A stretch of 55,914 nucleotides of DNA from an uncultured Ectothiorhodospiraceae bacterium (GTDB lineage Bacteria > Pseudomonadota > Gammaproteobacteria > S012-40), in NCBI GenBank assembly GCA_945787715.1, contig CALZJE010000014.1:1-55914 (forward strand). Direction: 5' to 3'. Every line of letters starts with the position of its first letter. Positions within the stretch are counted from its first letter, which is position 1. Under the pieces are notes generated by a model. That model was given only the letters and a program-made list of their open reading frames with translations, searched no databases and was not told where the DNA came from. Shown here piece by piece: positions 15,687 to 25,660 of this stretch. A program made the translations under genes and the position numbers.

Positions 15687-16467
15687 AACACATATAAACA
15701 TCGTAGCGCATTTTTTTTGTTTCAATAACATGTGTTGGGGGCTTACCACAAAAGGGCTCAGCCCCCTTCGGTCTTTTCACCACCACGCGCTGTGTAGCAC
15801 AACTCAGTGCCGCATTCAGTAATGTTTCATTATCTTGCTCAACACCATGCAAACGTTGCAACAACTGCATCTCTTTCTTAACTTTTGCCGTTTTTTTTCG
15901 CTCAGGAAACATGGGATCCAGGTAAATAACATCAGGTTTTTCTATGGGAGCCTGAAGGTAATTTATTGAATCTTCAACTCTTAACTGCAACCGTTCAACG
16001 ATAGATTTAATTGCTAAGTTTTCCTTGCCCCGATGCATCCCATCTAGCAACAATTCAGCCACAGGAATCGCTCGCTCAATCATAAGAACTTTGCACCCTA
16101 AGCTTGCCAAAATAAACGCATCCCGCCCTAATCCTGCGGTGGCATCTACAACTTTTAAGTTAGATCGTTTATTTAGCCCAATTGCTTTTGCAAGTGCTTG
16201 ATTTTTACCATGACCTTGCTTCAAGCGATGACTAATTTCTGCCGATATAAAATCTACACAGATGCTGATTTCATCATTATCAATAAGTGCTTGAAGAGAA
16301 AGTTTGCTGTCACCTTTCTTCGTTAAATACAGACCATTTAGATCAGTGATGTTATCAACAACCTGAAAGTTATTTTTAGCCCCAATAGTTAAAAGTTCAC
16401 TATCACTGTTGGAAGTGAGCACATAAGTAGTTGATGCTTTTTTGGATTTATTGACTAACAGATACAA
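15667..16467 (-). CDS. rsmJ: 16S rRNA (guanine1516-N2)-methyltransferase RsmJ
   Basis: The 266-residue protein carries the RsmJ signature. The SAM-binding motif VVDATAGLGRDAFILASLG is followed by MIERAIPVAELLLDGM, the catalytic-type DVIYLDPMFPERKKTA, and a C-terminal VVVKRPKGAEPF. It methylates G1516 of 16S rRNA. The last residues GDCRT and the TAG stop are encoded by the terminus of the family-1 related repeat, so the native C-terminus has been replaced right after the conserved MRYDVYM. The change affects only a few residues and the enzyme should be active. Confidence 0.93.
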   Translation of the reverse strand: MYLLVNKSKKASTTYVLTSNSDSELLTIGAKNNFQVVDNITDLNGLYLTKKGDSKLSLQALIDNDEISICVDFISAEISHRLKQGHGKNQALAKAIGLNKRSNLKVVDATAGLGRDAFILASLGCKVLMIERAIPVAELLLDGMHRGKENLAIKSIVERLQLRVEDSINYLQAPIEKPDVIYLDPMFPERKKTAKVKKEMQLLQRLHGVEQDNETLLNAALSCATQRVVVKRPKGAEPFCGKPPTHVIETKKMRYDVYMCLGDCRT

Positions 16468-16597
16468 CCCCGAAATTGCAGAAATTATAGGTTTATTAAT
16501 CTGGTTTAACTATTGCAATACTATAACCAGCAGTAATTTAAAACGTGAGCAACAGTAAATGACTTTTTGTGCCCACACCAAGTTGGAGTATGCAGAC

Positions 16598-17203
16598 ATG
16601 TCAAATTACCTCAAACATAGTTTAGCACTACTAACTATTGTAATTGTTGCCTTCTCAATGAATAGCTTTGCAGAATCTGCAAAAAAATATGGCAACTTAA
16701 CAAAGGGAATATTCCTCATCGCTACCGATGGGCTTGAGTATACCTCATTAAATAAAACCGTGATTTATATTACACAGCATGATAAGTCAGGCACGTCAGG
16801 ATTAATCATTAATCGCCCAACTAAGTTAGATATTAATGAAGCATTTCCTGAGACACATGCGAGCGACACTACTAACGAAACTTTATATTTCGGTGGTCCA
16901 TTGCACACAAAACATATGTTTATGCTCACCGAGACCGACTTTTCTCAAGGGCTTCATCCGGTAAATCAGAATGTTTATTTCGGCGCCGGCAAAGAGATCA
17001 CCGTAAGATTACAGTCTGACAATAACAGAGACAAAATCCGAACATTTGCTGGCTTCATGAGCTGGGGACCTGAGCAACTAGAGTCTGAACTTGATAGTGG
17101 TAGTTGGGTTATGGCTCCAGGAAATCCAACACAAATCTTCACAAAAGACGGTGACGATTTATGGAAAACACTTTATCGACGCTGGGCGGGCAGTTGGATT
17201 TAA
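16598..17203 (+). CDS. YqgE/AlgH family protein with a signal peptide
   Basis: The 201-residue product shows the DUF179 pattern. GIFLIATDGLEY is followed by GTSGLIINRPTKLDINEAF, YFGGPLHTKHMFMLT, and AGFMSWGPEQLESELDSGSWVM. I chose the ATG at 16598 because GGAG is 9 bp upstream and the protein then starts MSNYLKHSLALLTIVIVAFS, a typical signal peptide ending near SFA. Ordinary YqgE/AlgH is cytoplasmic and sits beside yqgF; this one is neither, so it is likely an exported paralogue. Function unknown. Confidence 0.78.
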   Translation: MSNYLKHSLALLTIVIVAFSMNSFAESAKKYGNLTKGIFLIATDGLEYTSLNKTVIYITQHDKSGTSGLIINRPTKLDINEAFPETHASDTTNETLYFGGPLHTKHMFMLTETDFSQGLHPVNQNVYFGAGKEITVRLQSDNNRDKIRTFAGFMSWGPEQLESELDSGSWVMAPGNPTQIFTKDGDDLWKTLYRRWAGSWI

Positions 17204-17288
17204 TAAGTAATTTTAATCTCTGGTAACTGTCCCCCTAGTGATTACAGTCAGAGAAAGATATACTAATGTTTTTCTCTGGCTGTAAATC

Positions 17289-17846
17289 ATGCATCGACAT
17301 TTCATCCTTAACCTTCTCAAGCAACACTCTCCTGTAAATAAAACCGAAAGCGACATGCTTTCAGAACTTATTACATTTGTTGAGAATTACCAAAACTGCT
17401 TTGACCGTAAGCTCTCGGTTGGGCATATCACAGGCTCTGCGTGGCTAGTTAACAAAGATTTAACGCATGTATTTTTCACTCATCATAAAAAACTTAATCG
17501 CTGGCTACAACCTGGTGGTCATTCTGATGGTGATGCAAATACTTTGGCTGTTTCAATGCGGGAAGCCAGTGAAGAATCTGGCATTGAAGATGTCTTTGTG
17601 CAACCTGTTATGGATCAGATTTTTGATGTAGACATACACACTATTCCAACCAGAAAAAATGAACCTGAGCACAAACATTACGATGTTCGTTTTTTACTAG
17701 AAGCAGATATGAACCAGCCGCTACGAATTAGCGAAGAATCTAATGAGATTGCCTGGATTCCGGTAGAAGAGATACCGTCATTATGTAACGAAGAGTCAAT
17801 TTTAAGAATGCTTGAAAAAATGAATCATATGCGGGCGAAGCAATAA
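17289..17846 (+). CDS. Nudix hydrolase
   Basis: The 185-residue protein has a Nudix box at 77-99. The part REASEESGI carries the metal-binding Glu pair E95-E96, while the first Glu of the consensus is Ala (A83), as I recall from the GGHxDGD subfamily. It hydrolyses an unknown nucleoside diphosphate derivative. The helical N-terminus (1-45) precedes the Nudix fold (VGHITGSAWLVN...). Its TAA stop is the first triplet of a family-2 repeat that fills the whole gap to the convergent pmbA gene. Confidence 0.88.
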   Translation: MHRHFILNLLKQHSPVNKTESDMLSELITFVENYQNCFDRKLSVGHITGSAWLVNKDLTHVFFTHHKKLNRWLQPGGHSDGDANTLAVSMREASEESGIEDVFVQPVMDQIFDVDIHTIPTRKNEPEHKHYDVRFLLEADMNQPLRISEESNEIAWIPVEEIPSLCNEESILRMLEKMNHMRAKQ

Positions 17847-17905
17847 TCCTAGAAAGATTAGTTGCACTTTAGCTCGTGGATCGACTGATTTTTTTTGGAT
17901 AATTA
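17844..17905. repeat. Family-2 repeat, internally deleted 62-bp copy between two stop codons
   Basis: The left end TAATCCTAGAAAGATTAG and the right end CTCGTGGATCGACTGATT... match both termini of the 44676-44845 copy, with the centre missing. The left end begins with the nudix TAA stop (17844-17846) and the right end finishes with the pmbA stop (TTA on the plus strand, 17903-17905). The palindrome with its T/A tracts probably also acts as a bidirectional terminator. Confidence 0.75.
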
Positions 17906-19249
17906 CTCACCAGCGATCATCATCTCTTCAACAAGAATCGAGCCTGTGCGTGTATTTCCTCGAAGATCAACATCATTGCCGACGGCAACAATATTCGAAA
18001 ACATATCCTTGAGATTGCCTGCAATGGTAATCTCTTCAACAGGAAATTGAATTTTCCCATTTTCAACCCAAAAACCTGCAGCGCCGCGAGAATAATCTCC
18101 AGTTACAGTATTGATCCCCTGGCCCATCAACTCTGTCACTAACAAGCCTTTATCTAACGCTTTAAGCATAGCACTATGACTTAATTTTCCAGGCTCCACA
18201 CAAAGATTGTGAATCCCACCTGCATTTCCCGTAGAGGACAGTTTTAGTTTGCGTGCAGCATATGAGTCAAGAACATAATTTTTAACAACGCCTTGTTCTA
18301 CAATGCTGTGAGAGCGTGTTCTTACACCTTCGGAATCAAAAGGCGCACTTCCTAAACCTGAAATAATATGAGGCTGTTCATAAATGTGCATCCAATCGGG
18401 AAATATTTTCTTTCCCAACGAATCGACAAGAAAGGAAGCTTTGCGATAGAGACTTGAACCGTGAATCGCTCCTATAAAGTGCCCTATCAAACCTGATGAC
18501 ATTTCAGGTGAAAAAAGTATTGGCGACTTCATGGTCGAAACTTTTCTGGCATTTAATCGTGCCACTGTCCGTTTGGCAGCTTGTTTACCTACTTGTTTTG
18601 CATCTTCTAGTAAATTGCTGTCTCTAGTTGCCGTATACCAGTAATCACGTTGCATAGCATCATTTTCTTTACCAATTACAGCACAGCTCAAACTGTGGCT
18701 TGTCGCAGGAAAAGAACCGATAAATCCATGTGAGTTACCATAAGCTCGAAAAGAAGCGTGACTCGACACCGAAGCACCTTCTGAATTCACAATGCGCTGG
18801 TCCGCTTTTAGTGCAGCAGCTTCACATTCAATAGCAAGGTCTGTTGCTTCTTCAGCACTAATTTCCCAAGGATAATACAAGCTCAGTTCTGGGTAATCCC
18901 ATGCTAATTCATCATAATCAGCAAGCCCGGAATAATCATCTTTTGCAGTGAACTTTGCAATATCGACTGCTGTTTTTACCGCTTGACGAATGGCTTTTTC
19001 AGAAAAATCTGACGTAGAACTGGAGCCTTTACATTGATTTTTAAAAACCGTTATTGAAAGCCCTTTATCGAAATGATTTTCAAGTGTTTCAATTTCACCT
19101 TTACGGACGCTTACTGATAAACCATTATCTTCCGCAATTGATATTTCCGCAAAGTCAGCACCAGATTTATTTGCCACCTTTAATGCCAACGCTATGTGAC
19201 TTTCTAATTCTTTGCGTTTCTTTTTTATATGACTAGCGTTATTTGCCAT
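17903..19249 (-). CDS. pmbA: Metalloprotease PmbA (TldE)
   Basis: The 448-residue protein is the PmbA/TldE partner of the TldD-TldE protease, which matures peptides such as microcin B17 and degrades CcdA in E. coli. Conserved segments include SVRKGEIETLENHFDKG, VSTMKSPILFSPE, and the C-terminal GDYSRGAAGFWVENGKIQFPVEEITIAGNLKDMF. It has no HExxxH; the zinc motif is in TldD. It follows tldD by 47 bp on the same strand, so both subunits can be made together. The stop codon overlaps a repeat terminus. Confidence 0.95.
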   Translation of the reverse strand: MANNASHIKKKRKELESHIALALKVANKSGADFAEISIAEDNGLSVSVRKGEIETLENHFDKGLSITVFKNQCKGSSSTSDFSEKAIRQAVKTAVDIAKFTAKDDYSGLADYDELAWDYPELSLYYPWEISAEEATDLAIECEAAALKADQRIVNSEGASVSSHASFRAYGNSHGFIGSFPATSHSLSCAVIGKENDAMQRDYWYTATRDSNLLEDAKQVGKQAAKRTVARLNARKVSTMKSPILFSPEMSSGLIGHFIGAIHGSSLYRKASFLVDSLGKKIFPDWMHIYEQPHIISGLGSAPFDSEGVRTRSHSIVEQGVVKNYVLDSYAARKLKLSSTGNAGGIHNLCVEPGKLSHSAMLKALDKGLLVTELMGQGINTVTGDYSRGAAGFWVENGKIQFPVEEITIAGNLKDMFSNIVAVGNDVDLRGNTRTGSILVEEMMIAGE

Positions 19250-19296
19250 TCGGTCGCTCTCTAAACTTAGTTAAGTGTCATTAATGGAATATGCAT

Positions 19297-20739
19297 TCAT
19301 GACACTCCACTGGTTCCACCAACGGTTAATTCATCAATTTTCAAAGTCGGTTGACCAACCCCTACAGGTATACTTTGCCCTTCTTTACCACAGGTGCCAA
19401 CACCTTCGTCTAGTTTTAGATTGTTGCCAACCATGCTTACCTTGGTGAGTACCTCTGGGCCATTGCCAATTAATGTCGCACCACGAACAGGCTGTGTGAT
19501 TTTTCCATTTTCAATAAGATAAGCTTCACTTGCAGAGAATACAAATTTGCCGGAGGTAATATCCACTTGCCCGCCAGCAAAATTTACGGCATATAATCCT
19601 CTTTCAACACTTGCGATAATTTCATCATGCTCGTATTTGCCAGGGAGCATATAGGTATTAGTCATTCGCGGCATAGGCAAATGTGCATATGACTCTCTTC
19701 TACCGTTACCTGTCGATGTCCCACCCATTAAACGACCGTTGAGTTTGTCTTGCAGATAACCTTTCAGCACACCATTTTCGATAAGTGTTGTGCATTGCGT
19801 TGCTGTACCTTCATCATCTACATTCAGTGAGCCACGACGATTAGGTAATGTGCCATCATCCACAACCGTACATTCATTGGTTGCAACTCTCTCACCGATG
19901 CGGCCAGAAAAAGCGGAACTGCCCTTGCGATTAAAATCGCCTTCCAAGCCATGCCCCACTGCTTCGTGTAGCAAAACCCCTGGCCAACCTGCACCGAGCA
20001 CCACCGTCATAGCTCCTGCAGGTGCATCCATTGCATCAAGTTTCAAAACAGCTTGGCGAACAGCTTCTCTTGCGTATTCAAGCCCCCGCTCTTCTTCAAG
20101 AAAATAACCATAACCAACTCTGGCACCACCGCCAGCCCCACCTTGTTCGCGCCGGCCATTAGATTCAACAATAACGCTAACACTCAAACGCACCAAAGGG
20201 CGAACATCTGTTGCCAATGTGCCATCCGCTGCAGCAACAAGCATTGAACTACGTTCGCCAGCTAACCCAACCATCACTTGAGTCACACGCGAATCTAAAC
20301 GACGCGCTTCGGCATCAACACTCTCAAGCAGATTTACTTTTTCTTCAGCAGTAAAGGTATCAACAGGATCAACCGCGTCATAAAGATGAAATTTTGGCAG
20401 CTTAGATGGAAATGCGTTAACGGAATGTTTTTGCCCTTGGCGTGAAATAGCTCTCGCCGCTTTACTTGCCGTCGTTAATGCTTTTAGTGATATTTCATCT
20501 GAATAGGCAAAACCGGTCTTTTCACCACTAATGGCTCGAACACCAACACCTTGCTCAATACTGAAATTACCTTGCTTGACGATGCTATCTTCGAGTGACC
20601 AAGACTCATAGTGGCTCTTTTGAAAGTAGAGATCTGCTGCATCTACACCACCATGAGACATAAGCTTGCCGAGTACTTTACTCAATTCAGCGTCAGAAAT
20701 ATCTGATAAAGATAGAATGGAATGACTTGATTTAGCCAT
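19297..20739 (-). CDS. tldD: Metalloprotease TldD
   Basis: The 480-residue subunit carries the zinc-binding HExxxH motif as [20 protein letters not shown], the metallopeptidase hallmark of TldD. The C-terminal segment [34 protein letters not shown] is also conserved. It forms a heterodimer with PmbA (17903). It lies in the same orientation behind the nitrilase gene with a 14-bp gap, as in many Gammaproteobacteria (yhdP-nit-tldD). Confidence 0.97.
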   Translation of the reverse strand: MAKSSHSILSLSDISDAELSKVLGKLMSHGGVDAADLYFQKSHYESWSLEDSIVKQGNFSIEQGVGVRAISGEKTGFAYSDEISLKALTTASKAARAISRQGQKHSVNAFPSKLPKFHLYDAVDPVDTFTAEEKVNLLESVDAEARRLDSRVTQVMVGLAGERSSMLVAAADGTLATDVRPLVRLSVSVIVESNGRREQGGAGGGARVGYGYFLEEERGLEYAREAVRQAVLKLDAMDAPAGAMTVVLGAGWPGVLLHEAVGHGLEGDFNRKGSSAFSGRIGERVATNECTVVDDGTLPNRRGSLNVDDEGTATQCTTLIENGVLKGYLQDKLNGRLMGGTSTGNGRRESYAHLPMPRMTNTYMLPGKYEHDEIIASVERGLYAVNFAGGQVDITSGKFVFSASEAYLIENGKITQPVRGATLIGNGPEVLTKVSMVGNNLKLDEGVGTCGKEGQSIPVGVGQPTLKIDELTVGGTSGVS

Positions 20740-20753
20740 AAATAACTTAAACT

Positions 20754-21563
20754 CTAAAGTTTTCTGTGAGAGATCGATGGAAAATTTCTACGTATACTAT
20801 TCAGACGCTCTTTATCTAATGTCGCAATCACGAATCCCGAACCACTGGGCAAACAATCTATCACTGAACCCCATGGATCGACAATCATACTATTACCAAA
20901 TGTTTCACGTCCACTAACATGATAACCACCCTGTGCTGCTGCGATCACGTATGTAGAATTCTCTATTGCACGTGCGCGTAGGATAACTTCCCAATGGGCA
21001 CGACCTGTAATTGCAGTAAACGCTGAAGGAATTGCAAAAATCTCTGCGCCTTTATCCATCATTGCGCGAAACAGTTCAGGAAACCGTAAATCATAACAAA
21101 TCGCCAACCCAATTTTCCCAAAAGGTGAGTCAAATACAACAACATCTTCCCCTGGTTCTGTGGTCAATGATTCTGTATAATTTTCGTTGGAGTCTATTAG
21201 CTCAACATCGAATAAGTGTATTTTGTCATAGCGAGCAACTTGCTCGCCTTTATCATTGAATACTATACAAGCTGAACGCGCTTTATCTTTTTCAATCCCA
21301 ACAATCGGTATTGTTCCACCAACTATCCAAACCTTATGTTTTGCCGCTTGTTCAGCTAAGAATTTCTGAATCTTTCCTGCACCGTAAGTTTCAGCATTTT
21401 TAACATGATCAATTTCATGAATTCCCATAAGGGCAAAGTTTTCCGGCAACACGATTAATTCCGCACCGGCATCCTTTGCGGCTTTAATACTACGTGACGC
21501 TTCATTTATGTTGGCATCAATGTTTGGCCCCGAGGCCATTTGAATAGCGGCAACACACGTCAT
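20754..21563 (-). CDS. Carbon-nitrogen hydrolase, Nit1/deaminated-glutathione amidase type
   Basis: The 269-residue protein has the nitrilase-superfamily triad: Glu in [12 protein letters not shown] (about 43), Lys in [11 protein letters not shown] (about 114), and Cys in [16 protein letters not shown] (about 155). The YDKIHLFD and ICYDLRFPE forms point to the Nit branch whose best known activity is hydrolysis of deaminated glutathione. Placement between yhdP and tldD is conserved in gammaproteobacteria. A 222-bp gap separates it from yhdP; I see no promoter there that I would defend. Confidence 0.9.
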   Translation of the reverse strand: MTCVAAIQMASGPNIDANINEASRSIKAAKDAGAELIVLPENFALMGIHEIDHVKNAETYGAGKIQKFLAEQAAKHKVWIVGGTIPIVGIEKDKARSACIVFNDKGEQVARYDKIHLFDVELIDSNENYTESLTTEPGEDVVVFDSPFGKIGLAICYDLRFPELFRAMMDKGAEIFAIPSAFTAITGRAHWEVILRARAIENSTYVIAAAQGGYHVSGRETFGNSMIVDPWGSVIDCLPSGSGFVIATLDKERLNSIRRNFPSISHRKL

Positions 21564-21785
21564 ATAAGCTCTCTCCCTTTGCGTTAAATCAATTGGGTCA
21601 TTAACAATTCATTGAATAAAAGCGATTATTTAAAAATCACAAAAAATGTTTCCCGTAGTATAACTTGTTTCTCATTTTTCCGCTTTGTTAAACTATTAGA
21701 ACTGACTATAAAGCACGCTAAAATCTTTACCAATTAAGATATCTTAAGCAATTTTGGTACACTTTATATGCACTCCCTGATTAGG

Positions 21786-24700
21786 CTAATTAGTGCTGTC
21801 GCTTGCTGAATCAGCACTAACTTTTTTTATTATTGGCTCTGCCCAAGTTCCAGACAACGTATATTGTACGGACAAAATATCATCAATTTGACTCTCGAAT
21901 AATTTTTTTACGACATAAACTTGGGCACCAAGAACTGGAGTTGCGGCAGCCAAAGCAGCAACGATCGGAAGAGAATCACTCACTAAATGGCGATTAATAG
22001 TGACTACTTGGTCATAATCTTGAGCAACTAAGCCAACCTTTCCTGCTAACTCGATATCGGCAAGCGGCCCTTTAAGCGTTAAACCGCTAGTGAAGGCATC
22101 GCCGTTTTCAATTTTATATTTCCCGGAGATATTGTCGAAATGCATCCCTTCTTTAAAAACATCCCTAAAATCGAGCAGTAATCGCCGCGGCAATAACAAT
22201 CCAAACATTTTTGCAGCACCGATATCAAACGTAAGAAGACTGATATCTTTCAAAGCAACATGCGCATTACCATCCACAATCTTAATGTCAAAATCTGACG
22301 GTTTACCTTCCCATCCTGCCTTAATATCTATTGCACCATTGCCCCCATCGACAGCATCGGCATACCCCCAACTATTTAGTGCTTTCCCTAAATCTTTAGC
22401 ATTCAGCTTGATGGAAAATTCGGATTGTTGCTTGTCGGAAATCTCTGTCCAATTACCCTTTGCCTCTATCAGCATATCCGGGTTTTTCACTTGAAATTTT
22501 TCAAGAAAAAGCCCTGCATCAATTTTGGAAGCAATCATTGAGAGCTCGCCAAACGCTATTTCATTATACTTAAAATCTGTAATTGACAAATCCAGAGCAG
22601 GCATTCCACGAGGATCTAAATAGTCATCTTCACCTTCGGATTGCTCCCTATTCACATACAGTCGATCCAACTTAATTCGTATTGGAATTTGCTCTGTCAT
22701 TAAAGGGATAAACATTTTTCCACTCACTTCAGGGCCATCAAAATGAACAGCCCATTGTTGCGCACTGGAAGACGCCTGAATTTTGGTATTATTATATTTG
22801 ATGCCAAGCAGCTCTAGTTTATTAAATGAAACATCAAAGTAATGCGAAACGGAGCTGCCACCACCATCGGGCTCAAACAAAGAACGTTCGTTGGCTGGAG
22901 GGAAAATTACTGGCTCCCAAGCAGTCCATGAAAATGCATTAATATTCCCAGTATATCGAAAACCAAATTCGCTCGGCAATTCAACGGGGCCGGAAAAACT
23001 AACGGCACCACGATTTATCCGATGTTGACTTCCAAGACCACTAAACTCGAAGTTAGAATACGTGTTTCCATATTGAATTTTTAGCGCTCTATTCTTCCCG
23101 GATAACTCTGCGAAAAGTGAAAAATCTTGCTCCTCACCCGCTGATTTTCCAAATGGCGCAGGCAAATCGACCGCCATATTCTGCAACTTTGAATTGAGGC
23201 TCAAACTTATTCTTGAAGCCTGAACATCCGCAGAACTATAAAGCGGAATATCTAACACAAAGTCCAGGGAAGTCATTCCATTTAAAAATTTACCCCAATG
23301 TGATTTATCAAGAAATTCCCCCAAAGTATGACGCACTCCTTCAGCATCAACATCGCCTGAATAACTTATTTGAAGGTGAGAGCCAGTCTCTTTCCCCACA
23401 GTTAATATTTGGCCACCCTCTATAACCACAGGCCCCATATATCCCGACACATTATTTGCAGCGACACTTTCATTTGAAAATGAAAGATCGGCATTCAGGT
23501 TTTCAATATCCAAACCCCAGTCATCTGAAAACAGATGATTATTTTTCACAGACAACAAACCTGTCGCTCTCGTCTGCCTCACATCACTTAACGGAATCGC
23601 CAAGTTTAATTCAAGATTACTCGGCCCTTCCAAGCTAAGAGGTGTTATGTGTTTAGCGAACATATCTTCCAAAGGACTCTGATGAAGATATTGAGATTTA
23701 AAACGAGAGTCGCCATCTATCATGCCATTGATGAATAGCATTTTCTTTGTGTCGAAAAAATTAGGCATATTAACAACAACGTTGGAGAGTGCTGAATTAA
23801 TGGATTCTCCACTCTCACCATAAAACCAAAACCCATAGGAACGAAGATCAAAAACACCGTTAACCTGCTCAATTAAAGGCCATGACTTCGCAAAAGACAA
23901 CTTTCCGTCCTCAATATTTAGATTTACATTAAACACGCCTTCACTTTCTTTAAATGGAAAAGAAGCTAAATTCCCATAAAACATTAACCCACCGTTATTT
24001 ACATGCCCCCCAAGCAGCGATTGATCTAGCCAATGCATCACATTGGGCGATAACAATTTTGATGGCGTATATAGTTCTGCGGAAGCGACTTTTCCACTAT
24101 CAAAATAGAATGCTAAATCTAGCAATGGTGATTGCCGAGATTTATCTGAAAGAAAGTAAAAAGAGCCTTCTGCACCAGCTTGCGCAAAATCAAGAGCGAT
24201 ATCTGCCCCAGTAATTTCAAGCTTGTGTTCTGAGAAACTCGCGTACAAAGTTGCCTTAAAGTTATCTATCAATGCTTTCTCTTTGTATGCAGCAGGGTAA
24301 TTAAATACGAGGGCCTGCTTTGGCATCGTAATCTTTGCAAAATTATTTGTTATAACAAACTTTCCATCCAATCCATCTACACCAGGAGCCTTATTGAAAG
24401 CGGAGTTTTGTAAATGACTAAATACACCCTTTGAATAAAATTCAAGTTTGCCATCAACACGATTTATTTGGAAACCAAGATCCGTGATTATCCCTTTTGG
24501 CTTATAACGCTCCAAGTTCTTGTTTAGCTCTGTATTACCATTATTCAAAAATGCAACAATAGGAAGTACTTCGTTCAAATCTAGGTAGGTCAGTTCCGCT
24601 TCAATTTTATCAAAACTTGCCAAAAATTTTGCATCCATCCTGGTTTCAGGCCATGCACGACTTTTACTCGTAATCTTTAATTTATCAAGTGCCGCTTCCC

Positions 24701-25646
24701 AAACTTCATTATGTTTTTGCGCGGAGAATACCGTCGTAAGACTATCAATAACGCGAATACTCGCCGCGTTTTTTGCAACTGCATGCAGATTATTAACAAC
24801 CAAGGAGCCTTGGGCAGAATTTAGATGCGCTTTACGCCATTGCGTCCATAGCCGAAATCCTGCTGTTCCATTGGAAATATTGACATTTTGGAAAGAAAAA
24901 TTCTCCCCCCATTCCTTAAGCCTTAATCCATCCCCCTCGATGTAAGCGTTTCCAAACCAGCCATCACCAGAAAGTAAATCACCTTGGGCATCAACAGCAA
25001 TTTTTAATTTCGCCCCTAACGCCTCCGGTAAATTCACCGCACCTGTAATAACATGTCTATCAGCATCATTTCTAAATCTAAGATTAACATTTGAAAACAC
25101 CCAGGAATGAGATTCAGATTTTAAGTCACGCCATACTATTTCACTATTTTTTACATCAAGAACACGTTGTTTAAAAAACCAGTCTTTCAACATGTCTGTT
25201 TGATCATCAGCACTACTTTTGTCACCAGAAATACCTTGGATTGAAACATGATTATCTTTGTGTCTCAATACAACAAAACGTGCACCGTCAATGGTAAACG
25301 CCCCAGGAACAAATCTACCTTCAAATGCAGAAGCAAAAATATTTAAACCAAGCCGAGCTTGCTGAAAATAACCATATGTTTCCATACGATCTTCTGATAA
25401 CAGCTGTACACCTTTTAATACCAATTGAGGTTCAAAACCATACCAAGCCGCATCAAGTGATGCTATTTGAATTTGCTGACCAACGAGCTCACTCACCCAC
25501 GATTCAACATCAGGTTTAAAATCTTCAACCGTTGGCAATAAAAGACGTGCAAGGCTGAGAAGAATTGCAGCCAACACGAGAACACTGACAACAACATAAA
25601 TTAATATGTTTATACAGCGGCGAGGGAATGTATGGGTTGATATCAC
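21786..25646 (-). CDS. yhdP: YhdP family AsmA-like envelope protein
   Basis: At 1286 residues this is the largest gene. A single N-terminal membrane anchor (about 13-35, IYVVVSVLVLAAILLSLARL) precedes a long periplasmic body of repeated beta segments, ending in an AsmA-like C-terminal domain (LTFDIGAAKMFGLLLPRRLLLDFRDVFKEG). YhdP, with TamB and YdbH, is thought to bridge the periplasm and carry phospholipids to the outer membrane. The start is GTG, 14 bp after the rng stop, so it is probably translationally linked to rng. Order rng-yhdP-tldD is conserved. Confidence 0.93.
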   Translation of the reverse strand: MISTHTFPRRCINILIYVVVSVLVLAAILLSLARLLLPTVEDFKPDVESWVSELVGQQIQIASLDAAWYGFEPQLVLKGVQLLSEDRMETYGYFQQARLGLNIFASAFEGRFVPGAFTIDGARFVVLRHKDNHVSIQGISGDKSSADDQTDMLKDWFFKQRVLDVKNSEIVWRDLKSESHSWVFSNVNLRFRNDADRHVITGAVNLPEALGAKLKIAVDAQGDLLSGDGWFGNAYIEGDGLRLKEWGENFSFQNVNISNGTAGFRLWTQWRKAHLNSAQGSLVVNNLHAVAKNAASIRVIDSLTTVFSAQKHNEVWEAALDKLKITSKSRAWPETRMDAKFLASFDKIEAELTYLDLNEVLPIVAFLNNGNTELNKNLERYKPKGIITDLGFQINRVDGKLEFYSKGVFSHLQNSAFNKAPGVDGLDGKFVITNNFAKITMPKQALVFNYPAAYKEKALIDNFKATLYASFSEHKLEITGADIALDFAQAGAEGSFYFLSDKSRQSPLLDLAFYFDSGKVASAELYTPSKLLSPNVMHWLDQSLLGGHVNNGGLMFYGNLASFPFKESEGVFNVNLNIEDGKLSFAKSWPLIEQVNGVFDLRSYGFWFYGESGESINSALSNVVVNMPNFFDTKKMLFINGMIDGDSRFKSQYLHQSPLEDMFAKHITPLSLEGPSNLELNLAIPLSDVRQTRATGLLSVKNNHLFSDDWGLDIENLNADLSFSNESVAANNVSGYMGPVVIEGGQILTVGKETGSHLQISYSGDVDAEGVRHTLGEFLDKSHWGKFLNGMTSLDFVLDIPLYSSADVQASRISLSLNSKLQNMAVDLPAPFGKSAGEEQDFSLFAELSGKNRALKIQYGNTYSNFEFSGLGSQHRINRGAVSFSGPVELPSEFGFRYTGNINAFSWTAWEPVIFPPANERSLFEPDGGGSSVSHYFDVSFNKLELLGIKYNNTKIQASSSAQQWAVHFDGPEVSGKMFIPLMTEQIPIRIKLDRLYVNREQSEGEDDYLDPRGMPALDLSITDFKYNEIAFGELSMIASKIDAGLFLEKFQVKNPDMLIEAKGNWTEISDKQQSEFSIKLNAKDLGKALNSWGYADAVDGGNGAIDIKAGWEGKPSDFDIKIVDGNAHVALKDISLLTFDIGAAKMFGLLLPRRLLLDFRDVFKEGMHFDNISGKYKIENGDAFTSGLTLKGPLADIELAGKVGLVAQDYDQVVTINRHLVSDSLPIVAALAAATPVLGAQVYVVKKLFESQIDDILSVQYTLSGTWAEPIIKKVSADSASDSTN

Positions 25647-25660
25647 AATTTAATAGTGGA

